From Onchocerca lupi (lineage: Eukaryota > Nematoda > Chromadorea > Rhabditida > Onchocercidae), in NCBI GenBank assembly GCA_028564675.1, contig JAOVVO010000131.1, positions 62,001-126,000 on the forward strand: a stretch of 64,000 nt of DNA, given 5' to 3'. The position numbers were made by a program, and so were the translations under genes. The notes beneath the pieces were generated by a model. It was not told the origin of the DNA and ran no database searches. It was given only the letters and a program-made list of their open reading frames with translations. Position 1 is the stretch's first letter, and every line of letters begins with the position of its first letter. Below, one piece after another: positions 28,001 to 37,662 of the stretch.

Positions 28001-31000
28001 TCAAATAATTTTAAAGAATTCACGAGAACATATGAAAAGTATGCAAGAACAAATAGAACAAATGGATCATTTGATTTCTTATCTGGCAGCATATTTCTGT
28101 GAAGATGAAAAACATTTTAAAATTGAAGAATGCTTCAAAATATTGTCTACATTTATCTGTAGGCTTCGAGAAGCGTTAAGCGTACGTTTTCATTTTTATT
28201 TTGATATTAGTATTTGTTTCTAAGAATTATTCGTATATTTTATTGAATTATTTTCAAGCTAAGTTCTCGAAAGAAGAAGAAGAATAAAGTATAAAATATG
28301 TTTAACAGTGTTAAGTTCCTAGAAGAAAAAAATAAAGTATTTAATATTTGTAAAAATCTAAGATTTCTAATTCAAGCAGTCCAATCTTTCTCTTCCTATT
28401 TGATTGCAATTAAAATATTTGAACAAAGAAGATTCGATTAGTGATTTCCTAATTCTCTTTGTTTCCTGATGAGCTATTTGATGACAATAATTATTGCCCA
28501 TCCATTTTATCCTCAAAATCTTTGTTTACTTCGAGAGGATCAGTGAACATTTTAGCGATTTATCAGATAAATTCTCATATGTTTTAATGGATGGAAGGAA
28601 TTAGCAGATTCAGTTCTTTCGCTATCATATTTTTGCATTCCTAAACTATCTACTTTTTACGTGCTTTCCAAAAAGTTAAGTTTTTGAATTCCATTTCGTA
28701 TAGGATAATGAAAAACGCGCAAGAAGATTAAAACGCATGGAAGAAAGAGCCTATGTGGAAAATATCGTATCGGATAATTCTTCGAAATTTAATTTGTCAC
28801 AAAAGACAAATAATATTAATAAAACATTGGAAGAACTTTTGGAAAGCGAGTAAGTATATGAAAGCTCTTAAAGATGCTAGTAATACTGATGCATTCATTA
28901 CATTCTGAATCTTACAATTGAAGAATTAGAACAATTCCATCATTTTCAATCTTGAGCTTTTTGCAACATTTATGCAATAATGGACATGGCTGTACTGTCC
29001 ATTTCTTGTTCATCTACAAAGCATTCAGTTAGATTGCAAATTACAATCCAATATTTGCTGGGTAAAAAAAAAAAAAAAATTAACAATTTGAAGAAATCTA
29101 CTTCATTCCACGAACTTGCAGTTCTCATTCGGACATCCGTCACTCGAGACCTCGTTCAAATATTAATCAAACAAATATTCTGATGAAACGATCGAATGAT
29201 GAGAGAGAAGATCGTAAAATTGTTCATCGAACAGTTCGTAAACTAACGGATGAAATACCTGATGAGGTAAGCTCTGCTTTTTTTTATATGAGCTTTATTG
29301 GTATTATTTGTGTTGATTACACTGATAGTAGCAACGATATGAATTCATTTTTTTTTTCTTGTCTGATTTTGTGATGAATTAGGGAGATGATATGTCACCA
29401 ATCATGAAATTGCGAAAGCAATCACGAAATAAAAGTGATGCTTATCTGATAAGAAATAGTCAGAATTTGGATGAATTCTTGGAAGTAGCTGAAAGGGTCG
29501 AAAAGAAAGTTGTAAAGAAACATGTTGAGGTAGGATCATCTTATTTTTTTTTCTTTTTTTTTTTTTGTAGGATTTAATCATCTTGAAATTTTTTTCTTCC
29601 AATTTTTCTTCAGGTTTCAGCTTTGTTAAATAATTTGAAATCTTTACTTTATTTTTTTTAGCATAACAAAGAAACTCCTAATGAATTAACTGAAATGGTT
29701 CCTACATTTTCAACTTCTACAGGTTAGAAATTTTCCATTCATTTAAGATAAATCGATTCTAAAAAAAAAATTACCAGTTGTATTTTTTTAGCTTTTTCGA
29801 TGATTTTTTTTTCTCCACTGATTACTGTGAATTTATTCTTCGTTTCAAGTAGAAAATGCTACCCGTTATTAGTGGTAAAATTTGGATTCTGAAATCATGC
29901 CTTTCCGTAAGATACGAACAGGATACAGTTCTAAAATTCAGATTTTATTATTAATGACGGATAATACTTTACTGTATTCTGGAACAGAATGTTAAACTGT
30001 AATGATGTTTCTATCAAAATATGACATTATTATATTTAACGCAATGAAACTTTTTTCAGAAGATGCGAAACTTGAAAAAGCGCCATCAATTGGTACCTTA
30101 GAAAAATCAACTTCCAAGCATAATTCAATAGATACCATGCAAGATGCATCATTCATCCATGACAAAAAAGTTGCAACGATGCTTCGTTCGATGGATAAGA
30201 TGAAGCAACGAATTGCAGAGAAAAGAGATGCCGAGATTCCGTTATCGAAGACAATACGGAGCGTACGAACATTGAAATCAGTTCAGAAGACATCTATTGC
30301 ACAAGCTTCTAATAAGGATCCACGATCTTCACCGTATCGAATCAAATTATCCACATCCTCAACGTCTCGGAAATCTACACCAGAGCAACAATCTATCACA
30401 TCACAACCTTCTGCTAATTTTGCTTCAACAAATCGAAAAGTTGGAACACTAGAACAGACATTTGACGAATCAAAGAACGTCCTCTCAAAATCATTATTGC
30501 AGTCAAGAAAATCATTCACAACTATTACCACCAAAGAATCTGTAATAAGACAATGTAATGGAATGGTTCTAACGAGTAAAACTGAAATGACCACTTCAAG
30601 GTCTAGCAAAACTATGCCTTCTCGAAAGCCACGTTCTGGTGCATCTGCTACCAATTTATCCAGCATCGTATCTGCAAAAAATACAATGCCCTTACGTATG
30701 CCAAAAAAACCAGTAGGAATAACTTGCAATACAGATACTGAAATACCGTGTACGTCAAATTCATCAACAGAAAATTCGCCAAAACATGTATCTGATAGTG
30801 CTAAAACTTTTGATACGTCGACTACCGATGAGCACAACATTGAGTCGCAGTCGTTTTGGAGGACAACTGATCGGTCAACTCATGCTCAGTCAATCTCAAC
30901 ATTTGCGAAGGGAGGAATGCATTCGCATGAGAATATTTCAAATTCTAATACTTTATCGAATCATGTCCCTTCATCTTCAAAGCCTCCCGCTGTATCACGT

Positions 31001-31261
31001 CCAAAATCGGCTCCGCAACGAACATCAGCAGTAAGTATTGCCACGCCATCAACACGGATAACACCTTCACGTGTCTCACCTTCCACATTACGACGACCTG
31101 CAAGAGGAACAACCAAACCTGGTCCACAAGTATCAGTTTCATCATCTGTGGCAACATCGAATCCTCATAATCGAACTATGAAACGTGCAGATTCCTGCAG
31201 CACTGCTTCAAGACCTTTGCTGATTAAAACTGGCGCAATATCAAGACCTAGGTGGAAGTAA
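2778..31261 (+). CDS. Formin (FH1-FH2 actin-nucleating protein), possibly inverted-formin/EXC-6-like
   Basis: Formins nucleate and elongate unbranched actin filaments in the cytoplasm. Exons: 2778-2859, 6105-6199, 6720-6879, 11286-11319, 21445-21551, 21684-21817, 22831-22980 (or from 22849), 23527-23620, 24407-24678, 25034-25100, 25477-25650, 25793-25893, 26183-26369, 26783-26961, 27279-27340, 27563-27686, 28017-28181, 28704-28849, 29122-29266, 29383-29529, 29662-29722, 30060-31261. All 21 junctions keep frame and have GT/AG ends; the product is 1295 aa. Residues 1-285 are a diverged N-terminal regulatory region with an acidic Glu run. FH1 starts near 286 with runs of 13 and 7 prolines. FH2 runs from about 365 to 729, with MKQIQWTKIP at its start and GNFLNAN...GNAAGFKLNSL at 571-591. 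The tail (730-1295) is basic and Ser/Thr-rich, encoded mostly by the 1.2-kb last exon. The subfamily is inferred from the FH2 start and is uncertain; the N-terminal exons are less sure than FH1-FH2. Confidence 0.88.
2860..6104 (+). other. Formin intron 1 (3.2 kb)
   Basis: AT-rich intron with no further exon I can support. It holds A-runs, the longest near 5272-5297, and an imperfect 18-bp duplication around 3400-3440 (two CGGAATTCAGA-containing units). Short open frames here have the codon content of random AT-rich DNA. Confidence 0.6.
6880..11285 (+). other. Formin intron 3 (4.4 kb)
   Basis: AT-rich intron with homopolymer T-runs near 8515, 8886 and 10388. No exon, RNA gene or clear mobile element is visible on either strand. 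Confidence 0.6.
14985..15155. repeat. Imperfect tandem duplication, about 86-bp period
   Basis: The words GTCAAACGTAGCA, at about 15029 and 15115, and the surrounding sequence (a TATATA block, then TACGT, a run with ATTA, then the shared word, then an ACGAC or GCGAC word and a TGTCA word) occur twice in the same order. The copies differ at many positions, so the duplication is old. CpG words are unusually frequent compared with the flanks. Confidence 0.6.
17170..17355 (+). repeat. Dispersed repeat, copy A
   Basis: This shares an ordered set of words with 32907-33070 and 33708-33880: an ATCTCCG or similar word, a TTCACC/CTCCACC-(A)-ATTG block, TTCAAATT, ACAA-TTGCA or ACGTTACA, a short gap, a run of T, then ACG/CAC-GTGAC and AAAAGTAA. 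Copy A is more GC-rich than its surroundings and ends in GTGAGGGGACGGAGG. It lies 650 bp upstream of the Helitron helicase relic in the same orientation. Confidence 0.6.
17364..17508. repeat. Direct repeat of a pyrimidine-rich tract
   Basis: A TCTC/CCTCCC-rich block of about 54 bp at 17364-17418 recurs at 17455-17508 with few differences. An AATAATAA-rich stretch separates them. Confidence 0.7.
18002..19443 (+). pseudogene. Helitron-type PIF1-like DNA helicase pseudogene (degenerate)
   Basis: Several frames, read in order, match the helicase half of Helitron Rep-Hel proteins. 18002-18106 gives NKVLNQLGMPSPN. 18475-18798 contains TGDFRQTLSIIPRSTPADK and LKLTANMRVQLQNERLAGIF. 19252-19443 contains FTINKAQDQSLELCGLDLET and the ending NIVYPQVL-stop. 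The reading is broken by several stops and frameshifts. The Walker A region near 18223-18255 reads LDALGRTDET where family members have a GGTGKT-type loop, so ATP binding would be lost. In the Walker B region near 18467 the Trp codon before Asp-Glu is TGA. About 25 residues are missing near 19240. No Rep/HUH nuclease half is visible upstream. It lies in the formin's sense orientation inside intron 4. Confidence 0.88.
19444..20144 (+). mobile_element. Probable 3' non-coding tail of the Helitron relic
   Basis: After the last helicase stop the sequence stays less AT-rich than ordinary intron, with CAACAG/ACGAC-rich stretches. It has no open frame and no exon signals used by the formin. It probably belongs to the inserted element, but I cannot see a clear CTRR end, so the boundary is a guess. 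Confidence 0.35.
20145..20213. repeat. GC-rich direct repeat with an imperfect hairpin
   Basis: Two related units start AGACTAACTGG (20145) and AGACTAGTTGG (20188). AACGTGGTCGACCCA (20170-20184) can pair with TGGATCGGCCACGTT (20196-20210), 13 of 15 positions, across an 11-base loop. GC content far exceeds the surroundings. It could be a terminal structure of the Helitron-derived insertion. Confidence 0.55.
21984..22014. repeat. (AT)n microsatellite
   Basis: About fifteen uninterrupted AT units lie in the formin intron between exons 6 and 7. Confidence 0.9.
25405..25417 (+). other. Candidate 13-nt poison microexon in the formin FH2 region
   Basis: The 13 bases are flanked by an acceptor (AAAAATTAG) and an ideal donor (GTAAGT). 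Exons 25034-25100 and 25477-25650 join in frame without it. Including it gives GGA TTA TGC TGA, an immediate stop near the start of FH2. It may be a regulated unproductive exon or a chance match. Confidence 0.3.
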
Positions 31262-31937
31262 TTGAATAGTAGAAGTAATAGTCATAACATTGGAAATGCA
31301 ATCTTTTAATATGAACATTGAGGAAAGGAAAAAAGATATATTAAAACCATAGCAATATGTAAAAACGATCGGTTTTCTTGTCTTATTTCAGTAAAAAAAA
31401 AAAAGATAGGCTTTCTTGTCTCATTTCGGTTCAATAATTTAAAGATCTTTTTATTTACTATCAATTATAAATCATAAACTAATTGATAACCGTTACACTG
31501 TTATAAAACAATAATGTCTATTGAATATGATTGATCCAGTAAGTATTTCTTCCATTTTGCGGGAAATAATCTATTCATCTTCGCGATGCTTATTATTTAA
31601 TCAATCGTTCAAATTATTATAAACCTAGAAAGGCTCGAAGGGAATTGTCCATCTTCCTGTCTTGCTAGGATAATGACAGAAATGTTAAAGGAGCAAATGG
31701 GGACAAATTGATGAATAATACTTCGTGATCCTCAATATTCATCACTGTTTGTGTTTCTGAATTCCTCAATTTATTATTACGTGTTTTAAAGAAAGCAATA
31801 TTTATTGTTGAAATTCTTACCCTCCGAGCTGTTTTTTTGTAAAAATAGAAAAGTCAGATAGATTTTTTGTTGAAGGCAATGATTATCTTATCTTAACTTT
31901 CTATTTTTGCATTTACTTATTTATTTGTTAGTTTTTG

Positions 31938-31943
31938 AATAAA
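31938..31943 (+). terminator. Candidate formin polyadenylation signal AATAAA
   Basis: A canonical AATAAA about 680 bases after the formin stop. It is the first clear one seen downstream, followed by T-rich sequence. Actual 3' end use is unknown. Confidence 0.4.
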
Positions 31944-32906
31944 TTTTGTTCTTTTATGCATAGCTAATTTTACAGAAAGCATTTTGTATAATTGGGAAAT
32001 ATTTGTAAAAAATATGCGACTTGTTGTATATCTGTCAAAACGTTTTCAAAAAGACAGTTCGAATGTGATATTGTATGATTCATATGATTCCATGGACATA
32101 ACAGATGATTGCTTGAAAACAGATCTTCATACGCATTAAAAAATTATTTTGTCATATTACATACATATCCCCTTCTTATGTATAATCTTCACAATCTCTG
32201 ATATTCTACGTCATGCGCTTTTCATTAATAAAATTAGAGATCAATTTCAATAAAGATTTAATCTGTTCCATGTTTCTAAATTAATTTTCAGAAGAAATAT
32301 CCAGAATAAGAATCTCCTGGTATCTATAAATATGACATTGCATCATTCAATACATCTTGTCTCTGAAAGATTATATATAATTCGTTTTTGCATATCAAAA
32401 GTAGAAATTTCGAAAATGAAGATGTCCATATGAAACAAAAAATAGAAATTAAAATTTTGAATTTAGATTTTCATTACCAAATTCAAAAGGTAGGAGTTCT
32501 ATAAGAGTTTATTTAATCATCATGTAGTGCATCTTGTAAGTTGAAAGCTGATCAAATGAGTGGATAAAAGATTTATTATATTTCGGTGCTATAATTAAAA
32601 CTTTCTTTTAGCATATCTAATATTCGGTTTACTTTCCCACTGAGAAAAACAAAACTATTTGTTTTAGGGAAACGAATGAATTATTTCATTCATATTTGAG
32701 AAGTGCTTCGTGATTTATCAAATGACAACTCCTTTGTTACAAATTTGATATTATTATTTCGGAATACTTAGAAGTGTTAAAAAAGTTCTGATAGTCGATG
32801 ATCAGTGAAAAAGTCAGTCAACAAGTGAATCAAATAAGTAAACGAATACATAAATATATATCTCTGATGTCAACATACTTCGGCATAATGATACTTCGAT
32901 TCGCAA

Positions 32907-33070
32907 ATCTATATAATTAAAAATGTTGTTAAGATCTTAAATCTCCGAAAATCCTTCACCAATTGCTTTCAAATTTTGGTACAACGTTACATTCGAATAT
33001 GAGTGTTTTTCTATATAGATATTTCTGTTTTTTTTTTTTTTAAATCTGTCATGCCTGTGACTTTCGTGAA
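32907..33070 (+). repeat. Dispersed repeat, copy B
   Basis: Same word order as the copies at 17170-17355 and 33708-33880. It starts with an ATATAATTAAAAATGT-like word (compare ATATAAATAAAAATGT in copy A), then ATCTCCGAAAATCCTTCACC, CAAATTTTGG, ACAACGTTACATTCGA, a T-run and a GTGACTTTCGTGA word. Confidence 0.6.
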
Positions 33071-33438
33071 AATAAATTTTGCGAGAGCGACAATTCCTGT
33101 TAGAAGAAAGAATTTATTAAAGAATGGAACAGCTACGAACAAACAACTATTCGAGAATATAACCTATCACTGATTATTCTTTCTTCTGTCGCTAGTAGAG
33201 GTGAGACTGCCGCTTGATCGTTGATAGTCGTATTGATTCAAGTCGACTGTTGCTGTGGTCGTTGTGGAATACTGTTGTAGAGAATACTGGCGTTCGTTGA
33301 CCAACTTGCAAAAAAAGAATGCTTCTGCTCCAAAATTCGACCATTTCAATCCTTTCGAGGCTCCTCCTTCTCCCTTGATATCCAATGTGTCGTCTCTTGA
33401 TTGGTCGACCTCCTCCTGTTTCCCCATTAATCCGAGCA

Positions 33439-33590
33439 TTTTGGCGGTAAACATGCCCATCATTTCGGCGGGAAACATACTTATCCTTTGCCATAAAATA
33501 TCTTTCCTTTTTTGGTGATGAACCTGATTACCGTTTTAGTGGGAAACATATCAATCCTCTTTTCAGTGTTTTGGAGAGAAACATGCTTGC
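33439..33590 (+). repeat. Array of four degenerate GGCGGGAAACAT motifs
   Basis: The words TTGGCGGTAAACATG (33441), TCGGCGGGAAACATA (33465), AGTGGGAAACATA (33538) and GGAGAGAAACATGC (33573) share a core GNGNGAAACAT, each after a T-rich lead. Spacing is irregular. The array sits between two copies of the dispersed repeat, so it is probably internal to a transposon-derived block. Confidence 0.6.
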
Positions 33591-33707
33591 CGACTTGTTG
33601 GTCGGTATTTGGAACTAAGCGCCTTTTGAACTTTACCACCCATTGCTTAGATTAATTTTTGAATTTTTTGACAGTGACAGGCAAAAATCATTAGAAGAAC
33701 TAATTCT

Positions 33708-33880
33708 GACGAATGTTTCAAGTTCTTCACCAACTGATTTGTAATTCTGAACAATGTTGCACTTGAACAGGCGCTATTTTTATATACATATACCTACCTT
33801 TTTTTTACCTATCACATCTGTGACAAGTAAAAGTAATTGAGCGGACTTTATTTGTAAGATTAGTTGGGACACAGCTAGTT
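33708..33880 (+). repeat. Dispersed repeat, copy C
   Basis: Third copy: a TTTCAAGTTCTTCACCAACTG-like head, then ACAATGTTGCACTTGAACAG, a TATATACATATA word, a T-run, CACATCTGTGACAAGTAAAA and GTAATTGAGCGGACTTTATT. Same orientation as copies A and B. Confidence 0.6.
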
Positions 33881-34046
33881 ATGAATAAAATGTGTCTCAC
33901 GTAATTGAAACTTGCATCATTATCTAGTGTTGACTCCACTTATGCAAAATTCCTTTGAGCAAAATGGAGTTCTCAGGTGTAAATCTAGCACTTCCCCATA
34001 GATATTGACTAAACATTCATTACACCGTACAATAAAATTAAACGGC

Positions 34047-34048
<2 letters not shown>

Positions 34049-34081
<33 letters not shown>
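34049..34081 (+). repeat. A33 homopolymer with AATAAA just upstream
   Basis: Thirty-three consecutive A follow an AATAAA at 34031-34036, which is the arrangement expected of a retroposed transcript end. A plain expanded homopolymer is equally possible. Confidence 0.85.
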
Positions 34082-34082
<1 letters not shown>

Positions 34083-34551
34083 AATTTTAGCCAGATGCTC
34101 CATTCAAAATTGATGTAGAACGTCATCCAGCAATGAGGCTGGATTTGGTCTGAGATATTGTCATTCGAACGATTCAGTGGATGATCAAACAAGGCTCACA
34201 AAGCATTACGAAAATCTTGACTGTCCCATATTACGAATTAATGCTGCATTTCATCTCTGGATTTTGGAATCATTTTTTTCTGATGCTCATATTTCTGATT
34301 TACTGACTTTAATCAATAAATCGATTAGGCTGCTGACACTACAAATCACTCCTAGAAAATCAGCTTTTAATGAAATTCGATATTTGATTGACACACCAGC
34401 CTCATAATCGGCTCACGTCGTATATAGTTTACTTACAGTAACTTATGACCGAGATCCATATTTGATAATTAATATATCCTAAGCAATGATAATCCTCCAC
34501 ACTCATCTAGTGAAGTTTTTAACCACATGTGGTAACTCCAACAAAAAGATT

Positions 34552-34557
34552 TTTATT
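34552..34557 (-). terminator. rps-1: rps-1 polyadenylation signal AATAAA
   Basis: On the minus strand an AATAAA hexamer lies about 45 bases after the rps-1 stop codon, giving the short 3' UTR usual for ribosomal protein genes. Confidence 0.65.
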
Positions 34558-34601
34558 CCGAAAACCAAAAATAACATAACATTATAGACATAACAAAAAC
34601 T

Positions 34602-36319
34602 TCATACGGATTCCTGTACGGGAGGCTCATAATCATCCGGTCTTTCGATTTTTTCACCTTCAGCACTTGTAAATGTACTAACATCTGTATGCATCTCCAT
34701 TAAACGTCCAATTTCGAACTTTGGTTTCTTTAATATTTTCACTTTCCTAATGCATACATCTTGCAATGGATAGATGTAAGAACACGCTTTTTCGATATCT
34801 TTCCCAATTGAATCAGGAACTAGTTTATGGCATACATCCTTTAGATCACTTCCTTGCACCTGAATAATTAATACTCAAATTCTTCAAAAAAGAAAAAATA
34901 CATTTTCCATCACTGGTAAGATGATGGCATTAATATTGTTATTACTCACTAAGATAAATAAATCTACTTTATGATATTTCGCTCGAATTACTACGAATGT
35001 CATTCATAACAGCGCATTTTCAAAAATAATTGCTACATAGCAAAGAGCTGAATTGATATCAAATATTCACCTCTTTCTGCATATACTCTACCATTTTTGC
35101 CCGAATCTGTCTAATCTTTGACGACTTCGCATAACTTGTTTTCTTTAATTGCCTTGCATTCTTTTTCGTGAAACCGATGCAGAAAAGTCGCAGCAAATAA
35201 CCATCCGATGTTTTGACCGCGACATTAGCTTCAATGAGAGTCTAAAATTTTCCTTTAATTTGATCAACAAATCGAATGAATCGGTATCTTTCTGTTATAG
35301 TTTATAAAAAAATTCTAAATGGAATGGGAGCTCCTATTCTATTCCTACCACAGATATATTTGAAAAAATAAATCACTATCCTTCGTATTTAACAAAAACA
35401 GTTGATTTTAGGAAGAATTTCTGACAAGTCACCACTTACATGCCATTTTTTGACAATGGAACAAAGTTTGTCACGAGTTAGTCGCATGCCATGGAAATTA
35501 GTCAGGCAAGTTCGACCCTGAACATCCTCACAGATCAAACGCATTTTTCGAAATTCCGATTCAGCATTGTTTAAGTCACCAAGTGACACTTCATAGACAC
35601 GTCCTTTTAAACCTTCGCTAGCAATTTCTGCAAACAATATAACTTTACTAGTATAATTATGTTACAATCTTCGATGGAATGCTTCTTATGTTTTTTTTTT
35701 TTTCTGTATAGCAATAATAAAATTGAAAATAAGATGCATGGAGATAAGATCCCGAATCGCAGCCAAAGGAATTTTTAAAGTACGTTTAACTAACAATATT
35801 AATTTTCTTAAAAGTGAAATGCTGCTAAAGAAGCAACTTGTAAATAAAATGAACCCATGAAAATAGCATTACTGTAACCATTGTATTATATTCGGCCACA
35901 ATAAGAATAAACAAGAAACTTATCAGAGGAAAGCCAGCCAGAAAAAGTATGATGGTTTTTAAGAAAAATACCTCATTAAGAAATTAAACCAATAGTAAAC
36001 GTTAAACTTTTGCTGCTAGCAAAATTGATTTTAGATGAATGCAAATTATATGGCCGATAAAAAAACACGTCACATCACCATCATTTCTTGCTGTATTATT
36101 TCCAGAATACTAAACAATCCTTGTTTTCCCAAGAAATGGCAAGCAATGATCAAACTGCTTACTTGTTCCTTGCGTACGATTTACCAATGTTTTCCCGATA
36201 TGTTGAACATTGAACATTGAAGGTGCTTTAATATCATACCATTCCTTGCGTGTAAATGGATCAACAACCTTTTTCTTTGCACCCTTTTTACCCATCTTTT
36301 TGTTTTTTCCAACAGCCAT
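34602..36319 (-). CDS. rps-1: 40S ribosomal protein S3a (eS1)
   Basis: Structural protein of the small ribosomal subunit. Four minus-strand exons: 36163-36319, 35440-35627, 35071-35241 and 34602-34859, all with GT/AG ends and matching phases. They give 257 aa, the normal length for the family. The N-terminus is MAVGKNKKMGKKGAKKKVVD, and WYDIKAPSMF, LTNFHGM, LTRDKLCSIVKKW, DGYLLRLFCIGFTKK, IPDSIGKDIEKA-type (here VPDSIGKDIEKA) and KKPKFE follow in the family order. The protein ends DYEPPVQESV-stop. The start is the first ATG after a TTTCAG acceptor. The neighbours are the convergent formin and the divergent ifet-1. Nothing is missing or broken. Confidence 0.97.
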
Positions 36320-36372
36320 CTTTAAGCTTGCTTCTGAATGCTTGCAACAAGCTCGTTAGATAACAAATTATC

Positions 36373-36378
36373 CTGAAA
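36373..36378 (-). promoter_or_regulatory. rps-1: Probable spliced-leader trans-splice acceptor of rps-1
   Basis: TTTCAG on the minus strand, 53 bases before the ATG and with no coding exon upstream. In nematodes this is the usual SL acceptor form. A 5'-UTR intron is the alternative. Confidence 0.5.
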
Positions 36379-36661
36379 TAAGGTTAAGTAAGAAATAATG
36401 AGATAACGCAGTCCAGAGGTGCATAAAACAGAAGGTGCATATAAAGGTTTTACAAGCCAAGTATCAAAATCATTCTTTCAAGAAGAATGAATTTGCGATA
36501 ACTAACAAGTAACTGTGCTTTTTCAGCTCACTTAAATTCCCAAACGACGCTATACTTTTTTAACTAAATGTAATACAATCCCCATGCTGATCTAATATAA
36601 TACATTCTGTTATTTTAACGTAATAACGCAAACTTATACTTTAACTCAACGTTTGGTCTAT

Positions 36662-36963
36662 CCCAAGTGTCAGTTCTGCTTATCAAAAATGGTCTACTTG
36701 GAGTTTACATTCAATGTCTATGCTTCATTCAAGCAAGCAACACGTCATACTCATTGAAAGTTTGAGAATAGATTGAACACGTTCCGTCCCACAATTCCTC
36801 TAATCATTCGCTGCTTTAGCGAATATAACTGCTTTAATACGTACTCCAGCTATTCTGAGAGATACTTCAGAGGGAATCAGCTATTAGACAGTTCGATTAG
36901 TCCTTCGTTCCTACGCCGAAGTTAGATGATCGATTTGCACGTCAGAATCGCTTCGAACCTCTA
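36662..36963 (-). pseudogene. 28S (large-subunit) rRNA gene fragment, decayed
   Basis: Read on the plus strand, this is the complement of a conserved part of nuclear 28S rRNA. Words remembered from the antisense of eukaryotic 28S appear in order: AGTGTCAGTTCTGCTTA, CAAAAATGG..CACTTGGAG-type, GTTTGAGAATAG, CCTCTAATCATTCGCT, CTCCAGCTAT, GAGGGAATCAGCTA, GTTCGATTAGTC and GATCGATTTGCACGTCAGAA. Many substitutions, often C to T on the plus strand, and a short length show it is not a working gene. It lies 340 bases upstream of the rps-1 start. The match is from memory, not a search. Confidence 0.8.
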
Positions 36964-37593
36964 TCATTCCCACATGATCATGGCATAACAACTAACAATC
37001 TTACCATTTCCACATTATCTTAACATTATAACTCGTAGATACTATTGCTTAAACCTCCTAAAGTGACTTTAAATGTTTTCTATCAACCATGAATCATTTC
37101 CAATACTCATGTCTAGTTTCAAGTTTTCCAGAAATGAACTCTCTTACAAATGAAGTGAGAACCGTTTGTCATTGAACTGTAAACATTAATTCTACCACTA
37201 CTCCCACCTAAACCACTTATCCCCTGCCACACCACGACAAATCTACCAAATCCCACGTGCGAAACTTCTTTCACAGAAATGCCTAAATCCAATACTCAGC
37301 ATAACATATCAAGCAGTCTCCCTGGATGACCGACCATCTGGAACAATATGAAATTTCTCGCACTATGCAGCATGGGCCGTAAAATGATCAGATACCTGTG
37401 TGAGAGAGTGTGGTTGTTGTCTTCGTTTGGGTTAGGTTAAATTTCTTTCTTTTTTTTTTTTGTTTCAAGTTTGGGAATTTATGAATGTTACGAATAGCTT
37501 CTTGCCTCTTCACGTTTGTGATAAGACGTTGAGAGAAGCTGAAATGAAATCACATCAGACATACGTGAACTGTTTGGATGTGTCGCAGTTTTA

Positions 37594-37662
37594 ATTATTC
37601 AGATATCAGTGATTTGTTTGCATATTTACATTATTCAGATATCAGTGATTTATATATTTACA
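37594..37662. repeat. Tandem duplication, 36-bp period
   Basis: ATTATTCAGATATCAGTGAT starts at 37594 and again at 37630. The second copy has a small deletion near its end. Confidence 0.8.

Larger units (their letters stand above)
31262..34551. other. Intergenic region between the convergent formin and rps-1
   Basis: About 3.3 kb with no supported gene. The left half is presumably formin 3' UTR and spacer. The right half (32.9-34.1 kb) is made of repeat relics: two copies of the dispersed repeat, a short-motif array between them and a 33-base A tract. Open frames on both strands at 33.17-33.52 kb overlap each other and show no domain. Confidence 0.55.

Noticed and set aside
30283..30840. 185-codon minus-strand frame
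   Set aside because: Antisense shadow of the large last formin exon; no domain and no splice partner.
33167..33518. Overlapping frames on both strands near 33.3 kb
   Set aside because: Three frames overlap in one repeat-derived block, none with a recognisable domain.
34177..34407. 76-codon plus-strand frame that looked a little like a retroelement reverse transcriptase piece
   Set aside because: I could not find an active-site box or a run of family residues; the resemblance was not specific.
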